Of a stretch of DNA of 64,000 nt, positions 55,217 to 64,000 are shown piece by piece. The notes below the pieces were generated by a model that worked only from the letters and a program-made list of their open reading frames with translations, was not told where the DNA came from and searched no databases. Position numbers and translations under genes: made by a program. Within the stretch, counting starts at the first letter, position 1. Each line of letters opens with the position of its first letter. The stretch is from Calendula officinalis (taxonomy: Eukaryota; Streptophyta; Magnoliopsida; Asterales; Asteraceae), in contig OY970830.1 of NCBI GenBank assembly GCA_963853835.1, forward strand, positions 37,843,966 to 37,907,965, read 5' to 3'.

Positions 55217-58027
55217 ATGGAGATGGAATCAATGGCGTCGGCGATCGGAGTTTCAGTTCCGGTTCTCCGTTTCCTTCTATGTTTCGTTGCCACTATTCCT
55301 GTCAGCTTCATCCACCGCCTTGTCCCCGGTGGCGCCACCGCCAGACACCTCTACGCCGCCTTGACCGGTGCCCTGCTCTCCTACACATCCTTCGGATTCT
55401 CCTCAAATTTGCATTTTCTCGTGCCTATGTTGATTAGCTACGCATCAATGATCGTCTATAGGAAACGATGCGGCATAATTTCTTTCTTGTCAGCTATGGG
55501 TTACCTCATTGGATGGTTTGATATTTACATTATATCGTTAAATTTGAAAATTAACTTTTATTTTAACAGTATCGGCAAATTAGGGTTCTGTTTGTGAAAT
55601 TTAGGCAATTTCGATGCTTAGCATGCATCCAAGCATTAATTTGTCGACTACGAGTAACTAATTTTTAAATTTTTGCATGAATTTAGTTGAGAAACAAATT
55701 TCAGTTACAAATTAGGTTATTGTTCATTTGAGCTTCAGTGCAATGATTAATTCCCCCCTCTTTAACTATAGTTAGTGGTTTTGGAAGTTGTTAAATTCGA
55801 CATAGTTAAGGAAAAAACACAACTGATAGCTAATTTTATTTGTGTTATATGATCATTTTAATCTATTTAGGGACTGTTGGTTCGTAAATCATACTATTTC
55901 ACAAATGTTGTCAGGTTTTATATGCATAGTGTGATTTTTGCTATAATGAGTAGATTACTGTTGTAGGATTGTTCTTCTCTTCGAATTAAGGAATACTCGT
56001 TTTAGCTTCTATACGAAGGATCATATTTGAATAAGCTATTAATTTCAGCTTTTAGTGATTGATACTTTATATTATGCTCAAGTTAGCTGCTTTGTGCACT
56101 TTGTGTTATAATTAATTCTTGCTTTTTCTGGTACGAATTAACATAGCAGATAATGACACCTCATCGTTTTGCCCTATTTTTTGCATTACAGCATACTATC
56201 GCGTTCTTTTTAATGATCACTAAAAAACATCCATATTTGATCGGTTTGTGTTAGCATTATTCGTTTTGATTTATTATTTACATGCAAGCTCAGTATTCGT
56301 CTTCTTTAAAATACGATACATTTAAACGTCTAAATATTGTGAGATTAACTTAACTATGGTTAACAACACGCAGCCATGTATACTACATGAGTGGAGACGC
56401 ATGGAAAGAAGGAGGCATTGATGCTACAGGTAACCACAATTCCATATTTTGTTCTAGTTATAAACCTCAATTAACATGAAACTAATTAATTTTTTAATAC
56501 TTTTACATAGGATCTCTTATGGTGATAACATTAAAAGTCATCTCGTGTGCTATTAATTACAACGATGGATTATTAAAAGAAGAAGATCTTCGTGAATCCC
56601 AAAAGAAAAACCGGTTGCTTAAATTACCATCTTTAATTGAATATATTGGATATTGTCTCTGTTGTGGAAGTCACTTTGCGGGCCCGGTTTATGAAGTTAA
56701 AGATTATTTAGATTGGACCGAAAGAAAAGGGGTAATTAAAGGAATTATATTTTTTTAAGTAATAAATTTGTATATAAATATTTATTAATGTTTTAATTTT
56801 CCAGATTTGGGCAAAATCGGAAAAAGGTACACCATCACCTTATTTTGCAACACTTAAAGCTCTTTTACAAGCGGGCTTTTGCATGGGTTTGTATCTATAT
56901 CTTGTACCCGATCATCCATTATCAAGATTTAATGAGCCCGTTTACCAAGAATGGGGATTTGTGAAACGTTTGAGCTACCAATACATGTCGGGCTTTACGG
57001 CCCGTTGGAAATATTACTTCATTTGGTCCATTTCAGAAGCTTCTATGATAATTTCGGGCCTCGGGTTCAGTGGTTGGACTGATTCTTCTGAAGCCCGTTG
57101 GGACCGGGCTAAAAATGTTGATGTTTTGGGTGTTGAGTTTGCAAAAAGTTCTGTTGAGTTGCCACTTGTGTGGAATATACAAGTCAGCACATGGCTCCGT
57201 CATTGTGAGTTTATTAATTTTATTAATTATTAATAATATATTTATATTTTTTTTTTGTTGTTTTTTGCATTTTTCATTAATGAATTTGTATTATCAGATG
57301 TTTATGACAGACTTGTGCAAAAGGGAAAGAAGCCTGGATTTTTCCAACTGCTTGCCACACAAACTGTTAGTGCTGTCTGGCATGTAAGTTACAATTACAA
57401 TAATTTCTTGTATTAATTTATTAATTTTATTTTAAAATTTGAAGTGATTTAGGAAGTTGATTGTTCTTGTCTTTATTATGATGACAGGGATTATATCCTG
57501 GATATTTGATATTCTTTGTTCAATCTGCTTTGATGATTGCTGGGTCAAGAGGTAAATAACCGGTCAACTCTTCTCATTTAGGGTTAATTTAAATGGATCA
57601 AATTTATTTATTCTTTTGGATAATGATTTGTTTTAATTTGTTTATGAGCAGCTATTTACAGATGGCAGCAGGCAGTCCCACCAAATATGGCGATGGTTAA
57701 GAAGATGTTTATGCTATTGAACTTTGCTTACACAGTTCTTGTTCTAAACTACTCATGCGTCGGTTTTATGGTTAGTGTGAAATTTTATGCATTTTTTTTA
57801 ATTACATTCCCAATAAATACACATCTAAGTGTAGATTAAACTTAATTTGAAAATAATTTAAATACTAAAAAAAACATTTTATGACACAGGTATTAAGCCT
57901 GCAGGAAACAATAGCTGCATACGGTAGTGTATACTACATTGGAACCGTCATTCCAGTGGTTTTAATTTTTCTTGGTAACATAATCAAGCCCAAACCAGCC
58001 CGATCCAAAGCCCGAAAAGAACAATGA
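55217..58027 (+). CDS. LPCAT2: Lysophospholipid acyltransferase (MBOAT family, LPCAT/LPLAT)
   Basis: Eight exons: 55217-55515, 56374-56429, 56511-56731, 56805-57204, 57298-57383, 57488-57551, 57652-57770, 57890-58027. All introns are GT-AG and the phases join cleanly to 460 codons, close to the Arabidopsis enzymes. The protein is a polytopic ER membrane protein transferring acyl-CoA acyl groups to lysophosphatidylcholine and related lipids, in phosphatidylcholine editing. The N-terminus has hydrophobic segments (VLRFLLCFVATIPVSFIHRL). MBOAT motifs include the conserved Asn316 (LPLVWNIQVSTWLRHY) and catalytic His354 (TVSAVWHGLYPGY, the H being the last residue of exon 5). The C-terminus KPKPARSKARKEQ is lysine-rich and could aid ER retention. 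No defects are seen. LPCAT1 and LPCAT2 are hard to tell apart; the symbol leans on synteny with SCL28. Confidence 0.9.
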
Positions 58028-58836
58028 GGTTACCATCTCTCTCTCCCAAAATTCCCAATGAAAAAGCAAAGGATTGAGATTTGCCAGCCAAAAATTGTTT
58101 TTTAGTTACGTTAGGATGAATATCAAACATTTTCTTGTTTACGAATTTAAATCACGGATCACAATCTTGTACTGTCTACTTGTTGATTATTCAAGATGTA
58201 GTTATGAAATTTGTCACTGTCTTATGAAATTTATATCTTTGAAGTATTATACAGTTACTTATGCTTATGACCTTTCGTCTATAGTCCAAGTCGTAAACAG
58301 GTTTTATAGGCTAACCTTTTTTAATTATGGTGTACAAGCTATGCTTCAAAATTTTGATATGATTTTGGTAAATGGCCGTGTTAGGGTTATGGTATATTTT
58401 TTTTGTGACAGTTACTTAAAATACAACTTTTTAAAACACATAAAAAAATTGAATGTGTTGTATGTTCATACTAGCTTATAGCTTATAACTTGTGATGAAT
58501 CACGGGTGACTTATAGAAAGATTCTATAAATAATTATTACGTTTAACTTCTAAATTTTCTATTTTATCTAAAATTATTGTATGTTAGCAAATCAACATTT
58601 AGTTTCTCATGCAACAATAGAAAAAGCAATAGAATACAATACGTCACTAATAATTTTAAACATAAGATAATAACTAATATATCCATTGATAAAATAAGTA
58701 AGCTTACAAAAACATAGTTAAACGGAAAAATAAACCTAACAAAATCCCCAAACTTTCAGTTAAAAACTCAAACTAAAATAAAATAAAAAAATATAAGCAA
58801 TAAAAAAATATGACTAATTAAAACCTAATGACTAAT
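58028..58836. other. 3' flank between convergent genes
   Basis: AT-rich; probable 3' untranslated regions of the acyltransferase and of the pseudogene that faces it. A 135-codon open frame at 58074-58481 has no recognisable features. Confidence 0.4.
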
Positions 58837-61080
58837 TTATATCTTGTTGGTATCCTTGAGTTCCACCTTTTCTTCATCAGCCGCCGGAACAAATCTTTTC
58901 CAGTACCAGTGCTCCTTCCAAATTCCGGCCATCTCTTCAATCGGAATTCCTTTTGTCTCCGGCAAGAAATAGTAAATTACGATCGTCATTACCACCACCC
59001 AGAACATGAAGAAGATAAACAACCCAAACCTGAAAACAAACACAAATTAATGCATAAGATATCATCTAAATGCATAAAATTATAAAATTTAGTTATAAAG
59101 TTACCTAAAAGCACATAACATTTGGAGGAAAATTTGTGCAATAAAGAAGGTGAAGATCATGTTGACTGAAACGTTAACACTTTGAGCTGCTGATCGGATC
59201 TCGAGCGGAAAGATTTCACTGGGCACGAGCCAACCCAACGGGCCACGCGAACCCCGCGATGTACACGCAAATGAACCCAACCACCAGAAACGAATACCAT
59301 GTCGAAAGCACCCCCGGGTTCCCGTTTATCCCAAACTTCAAAGCAATTGCAACCGTAATCACAATCTACAAAACATTAATTAACATCCATCACCATTAAT
59401 TAGTGTTTCATTAGATCTACTTGCAACAAAATTAACAATTAAAAAGTTAAATATTTTAGTTACCTGACTAATAAACATTTGAATGCCACCTTGAAGAAAC
59501 CAAAACCTTCTCCCTTGTCTATCGACGGTGAGGATCGAAACGATAGTCGCTAGCATGTTCACGACACCCGTGATGAGAGCCGAAAAGAGTGAAGCGTTAT
59601 CTCCAAATCCCATCGTTTTAAACAAAACGGGAGCATAAAACATGAACACATTCATTCCGGTCAACTGTTGGAAGAACGGAATTGCAATCGCAAAAGTAAC
59701 TTGGGGTCTATATTTCCGTCTAACAAGATTCGCCCATTGGTTTGTGATCTTTTTAGATTCTTCAGTTGCCGCAACAATATCATTGAATTCTTCATCCACA
59801 TCATTCACACCTAAGTTGCACGGAAACTCCATCTAGAGTGCCGCTCCCGTATCGGAAACCTTTGGGAAACCGATACTCCTAGGATACCTGCCCGAAACGT
59901 TTCTCAGGTGCCGGAAACGTTTCTGTGAAGTTTCTTCGGCGTTCCAAGAAACGTATCCGTGTTTTTTTAAACATTGTCATGGGTTTTTGATTCAATGGAA
60001 GATGTAAAGATGTGGGATGTAGGTGGAGATGCTTTTGATTTAATGGAAGATGTAGGGTTTTAGAAGTTGCTGATCTGTCACTAGATGAACCGGATTTAAA
60101 AAATGATTTGATTATTGATAATTAATTACATTTGAAAGATTTAGTATTTTTAGAGTTTATATACTTTAAATCAATAATATCTATTTGGAATTCTTTAAAA
60201 TATATATATATTTTTATATTTTATGCGCCGTATCTCTGCCGTATCCGTATCTTGAATTTTTAAGTTTTGCCGTTTCCCGTATCCGTTACGTATCCGTTTC
60301 CCCGTTCCGTATCCGTTTCCGTGCAACTTAGATTCACACCACGAATTACAAGTAACCTTTGTTTGGCTTCTTTCAGTTTTCCACGTTCGATAAGCGAGTT
60401 TGGAGTATCTCCCACAAAAAAGGAGCCAAGGATGAAGAAAATAGCAGGGACGATGGCACCACCCAAACTCAACCGCCACCCCCACCCGCCCTTTATTTGG
60501 GCAAACCCGGCGTTTGCAATCAGGATTCCGATGGTGATGGAGAGTTGAAACATCACATTCATAGCACCACGATACTTGTAAGGAGCAATCTCGGATATGT
60601 ACAGCCTAAAATTACGTATGTAATTAATAAAACATTATATATATAATTAAATGAAGTAATCAATTACCTGATTGGATGCCGACACCGAGAAGCAAACGAC
60701 CGCAGTTGATCGCAAAGGCATTAACGAGTGCTCAAGGTGAAACCGCCGATAAGCATGGAAGTCCTCCGGCCCCAGGCCTTGGTTATGGAGCCGGCAAACC
60801 ATGATGCCACGAGGGCAGCCAGATATAAGGAAGATGTGAACATGGTTAATGCCGTGCTATTGAATTTGCAATATTGGTTGCTCGACTTCTGACTGCTGTT
60901 TATAAACTTTAGGGAAAAACTCTTTGAGAAACGGAGACATACGCCACCGGAAATACCGATATCGTACCCGAAAATCAAACCACCGAAGGCTGCCAATAAG
61001 CATGCGATAATCACATTGCTGGTAAGTTCTCCGGGATACGCTTTAGAGCTACCCGGACCCACTACTGCCCCACCCGCCAT
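58837..61080 (-). pseudogene. Sugar transport protein (STP, H+/monosaccharide symporter) pseudogene
   Basis: Four exons remain recognisable on the minus strand: 61080-60668, 60605-59464 (interrupted by a MITE), 59365-59105 and 59029-58837. It begins MAGGAVVGPGSSKAYPGELT. STP/MFS motifs are visible: FGGLIFGYDIGISGGV, NQYCKF, FTSSLYLAAL, APYKYRGAMN, PFFQQLTGMNVFMFYAPVLF, FLPETKGIPIEEM. Lesions: about 7 bases missing after ISGGV with a later compensating shift, a shift and losses around GVGIQSG, the hAT MITE in exon 2, and about 8 bases missing before PLGWLVPSEIFPL in exon 3, which shifts the frame into a stop. Intact proteins of the family are plasma-membrane hexose importers with 12 helices. 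Tail-to-tail with the acyltransferase gene. Confidence 0.88.
59811..60331. mobile_element. hAT-type MITE inserted in the STP exon
   Basis: 521 bp. Perfect 17-bp terminal inverted repeat CTAAGTTGCACGGAAAC, flanked by the 8-bp target duplication ATTCACAC (59803-59810, 60332-60339). Subterminal CGTATCCGTTTCC words repeat several times near the right end. No coding capacity. Confidence 0.9.
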
Positions 61081-61612
61081 AATAGACCAACTTACGAATT
61101 AAAAAAACAGAAACTTAAGATCGTATTAACAAATTAAGCAGAAAGTTACGAATAGCAAATAGCAAAACGGTGAATAAGGAATTGTGATTTGTGAAGATAA
61201 AACAAGCTTTTATTTATAGAGGAAAAAAAGTTGTTTTAGAGTTCTAATCTAACTCTAAATGTAGTTGTATTATATCAAGTCGGTATATTTTTTCGGAAGC
61301 TTATCTTAATTAGTCGTATTATATGCATGAATTAACAATTAACAATGATTTGTTGTTAACGTATTCAAAACTTGATTTCGAGAGTTTTATATTTCCTATA
61401 AAAATGCGTAATTTGATATTAATCTATATTGCATAATTAGCAGATAAACAGAAGGCCAGCTGAAGGATCAAGATGTTATGCAATATGGATATGGATTCTA
61501 TTATTTCTCGTGAAACAACTAAAAACAAGTTAGCCAATATTAATTTATAATCAATAGAACCTTTCCATTATTATTTTTTTCCTTACTAAAATACTAGATT
61601 ATTGCTACATAC
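61081..61612. other. Former upstream region of the STP pseudogene
   Basis: AT-rich. The minus strand has TATAAATA at about 61211-61218, some 130 bp upstream of the ATG, a plausible relic TATA box. Nothing else recognised. Confidence 0.4.
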
Positions 61613-61875
61613 TCCCTCCGTCTCTAAATAAAGTTCATATTTCTCCTTCAAGTTTTGTCCCTAAATAAAATTCTCATTTCTCAAACTTAAGGGGCCCACT
61701 TAATATAATAATATTATTACAAATACTTTCATCACTAACTATCTCCTAAAACACTTTCTCTCTACAATCAAACTTTATATTTTAATCAAAAGTAATATCA
61801 AATACCCCACCACTAACTATATCCTAAAATATTGTGCCCAACACAAATGAGAACTTTATTTAGGGACGGAGGGAG
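61613..61875. mobile_element. Stowaway MITE
   Basis: 263 bp, ends CTCCCTCCGTCTC and GGGACGGAGGGAG, TA on both sides (61611-61612, 61876-61877). The inner motif AATGAGAACTTTATTTAGGG matches the copy at 12215-12474 in inverse. Confidence 0.9.
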
Positions 61876-62187
61876 TATATAGAAGTAGTATATTTTTTAA
61901 TATTTAAAATAGTTCTTAATATTTTATAATCTCAAACTTTCAAAAGATAAATATCAATCATCGATCAATAAAATATAGAGGTCAATATTAATTACATATT
62001 TTATACATGAAATGTTATTTTGATCATTTACAGTTACATAAAATTTATCAAAAAAATTATATTTTTTTATTACTTTTTTTCGTTATAAATCAATATTATG
62101 TAATAGTCACATATGAATATATGATTATATACTTAATCATATGTGATTTTCTCGCATAATCACATGATTGTATATCAGATCACATGT

Positions 62188-62682
62188 TAGGCGTGACAAC
62201 TCAGGTTGGGTTCGGGTTGGTGGGTTTCGGGTTCACGGTCTGGCGGGTCAGAAACGTTCAACCTAAATCCGACATGTTTATATAAACTATCTCAACCTTA
62301 ATTTGTATACCATCAACCCAAACATGACCCATATAACTCGTTCAATTAAACGGATTAAACAGGTTAGCGAGTTAAGCGAGTCAAATGGGTTAAACGGGTT
62401 GAACAGGGTATAATTCCACAAATTCATAACAAAATACTGAAACACCAAAATTACTAAGTAGTCCTTTTATGTTTTTAAACTATTTACTAAAAACTAAGTA
62501 TAATAAACGGGTTGACGGGTCGAATTATTTAAATTTTCATTGACCCGAACTTAACTCGTTTAATAAACGGGTCTGTTGAGTCGACCCAGGACTGACCCAA
62601 ATTTTTTTTACCTCAACCAAATCCTGTTTATTTTTGTGTCGTTTTAGGTCAGATTCATGTCGGGTCAGTTGTTGTAACCCTA
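62188..62682. mobile_element. hAT-type MITE with GGGTT/AACCC-rich interior
   Basis: 495 bp with the perfect 8-bp target duplication TCACATGT (62180-62187, 62683-62690). Ends TAGGCGTGACAACTCAGG and, inverted, TAGGGTTACAACAACTGACC, an imperfect inverted repeat. The interior repeats CGGGTT/AACCCG words. Confidence 0.75.
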
Positions 62683-62690
62683 TCACATGT

Positions 62691-63160
62691 GATCAAATAT
62701 ACAATAACATGATGTTTTTTAATGAAAAAATAAATTTTTTGAAAATAAAAAGAATTAATAATATGAAAAAATAAAAAAAACAAAATTATTTAATTTTAAA
62801 AAATAATAAAAAAATAAAAATAAATCGTAAATTATTATTTATTATTGATTAATAGTAGAGATGTGTCTCTTAAGACTATAAAAATTTTAAGCGTACCTTA
62901 AATCTCAGTATTTCAAATTTCAAATAAAACCTTTACTTGGTTCACATATATTTATATTGGTATTTTATAATTTGAGAACCAAAACACCAACCATTGTTAA
63001 AATCTAGTCCCTTTAAAATTTATAGAGAAGATATTTAATTTTTGTAGTTTATATAAAGTTATACATGAGTAGACTTCATAGATAAATTTTTACAATATGG
63101 GTTAATATGTATCATTTTAGAAAATCATCTCATAGATGATCTAAAGGTTCCAACATCTAA
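62691..63160. other. Intergenic, nothing recognised
   Basis: Extremely AT-rich (long A/T runs at 62700-62860). No gene seen. Confidence 0.45.
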
Positions 63161-64000
63161 TCTACCACCTATATATGGGGCAAGACTTTAAGCAATTTTT
63201 TGATGACATGTCAATGTGGCTGCTTATGATTGGCTCTAAATAGTGACTCAAAAGGTAATATAGGAACAAAAAATTACATGTCATCACTCTCGGTATGTTT
63301 TTCACGGGTTTATTTTTTCTGTCAATTCACAATTGGGATCACAGATTCACAACTACCAAGCCCTAATTTCTCCTCAAATCAACGACTGCCGCCTGACTCT
63401 TCCAATGACGACGCCTCTTGCCACTGCCGGAGAGGTTCATTGATTTTTTATGTCAATTGAATTCGTTTTTTTAAAAGCTAAAATTCCAGTTCCTGATCAC
63501 ATGTAAAAGAGTTAAATTGGATCATTATTTCGGTTTTAAAGCTATAAATCATTTGGGGTTAGCTGCCTGCATAATGTGGGTAAAAAACTTGTGAAATAAG
63601 CATTTGCAAAACGTTTGTTGCAGGTTATTAAGTACCAATCACCCACCTATATATATGGGGCAAGACATGAAATTATAATTTGAAATTTGTTGAGTTCTTT
63701 GGGGGTGTTTGGGAGACTGATTATACAAATTATTAGCCTTTTGCATTTTGAACAAGAGTGAGGGAATTGCTACTTTTGGGTTTATGTTTATTTCAGGTGC
63801 CAGCTCATCATCTACTTTTTAGTTTATTTTCTTCAAATTTATGTAAAAAAGAGGATATTCTGGAACTAGATTTTATTTCTTTTTGGTATCGGTTACACAA
63901 CTTTAACATATGCAGCAGCCTGCAACTTGCTTTATATCCTATTGTTATTCATCCCATCATAATCCAGCAAACTATATATCACAACATATAAAATGCAGTT
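63161..64000 (+). mobile_element. Helitron 5' portion (HEL-D), continues beyond the window
   Basis: It starts TCTACCACCTATATATGGGG after an A, matching the 5' ends of the other three Helitrons. A second 5'-end-like sequence, TCACCCACCTATATATATGG, occurs at 63639, so two related Helitron starts lie 478 bp apart. No 3' hairpin/CTAG end is seen before the window ends. No gene fragment recognised with confidence. Confidence 0.6.

Noticed and set aside
58074..58481. 135-codon open frame after the acyltransferase gene
   Set aside because: AT-rich 3' flank; Tyr/Phe-rich product with no recognisable features.

Overview
The window is nuclear DNA of a flowering plant, very probably a eudicot of the daisy family (Asteraceae). 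AT-rich intergenic DNA is packed with plant transposons, and host genes are split by GT-AG introns. The Asteraceae placement is inference from the look of the retrotransposon proteins. I found no rRNA, intact tRNA, CRISPR array or bacterial-type feature.

Only two host genes look functional, both on the right-hand side and on the plus strand: a GRAS transcription factor of the SCL28 type (49631-51445, single coding exon) and a membrane-bound O-acyltransferase of the plant LPCAT/LPLAT type (55217-58027, eight exons, 460 codons). A sugar transport protein gene of the STP family (58837-61080, minus) is a pseudogene, broken by frameshifts and by a 521-bp hAT-type MITE in an exon. As I recall, the Arabidopsis homologues of the first two (AT1G63100 and AT1G63050) are close neighbours, so this pair looks like retained microsynteny. 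Upstream of SCL28 are AACGG motifs of the MSA type, one abutting a TATA box, which fits a gene used at G2/M.

Layout from left to right: small MITEs, tRNA-derived SINEs and a broken PIF/Harbinger transposase (1-5.2 kb); a decayed minus-strand Ty1/copia element with TCATC target-site duplication (5213-10288); Stowaway MITEs and a LINE tail (10.3-14.6 kb); a nest in which a Stowaway MITE holds a Mutator-like MITE whose target duplication holds a young Ty3/gypsy element lacking integrase (14631-21192); further MITEs (21-25 kb); two Helitrons, one of which carries exons of the transcription elongation factor SPT5 and a SINE with a perfect 16-bp target duplication (25.3-29.7 kb); a hAT MITE inside a tandem duplication and LINE fragments (30.5-32.5 kb).

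Next is a deep nest (32503-48505): MITE, then hAT element, then Helitron, then an 11.1-kb Ty1/copia element of SIRE type. The Helitron boundaries are confirmed by an unoccupied paralogous site inside the window. The SIRE element carries a 3.6-kb accessory reading frame 3' of pol. The spacer before it looks like an internal promoter, with the same CAGTAGTAAC-like motif cluster and a similar distance to a TATA box as in the element's own LTR. The rest is the host gene block (48.5-61.1 kb), with a MITE cluster between SCL28 and the acyltransferase, followed by a Stowaway, a hAT MITE and the 5' end of another Helitron that leaves the window.
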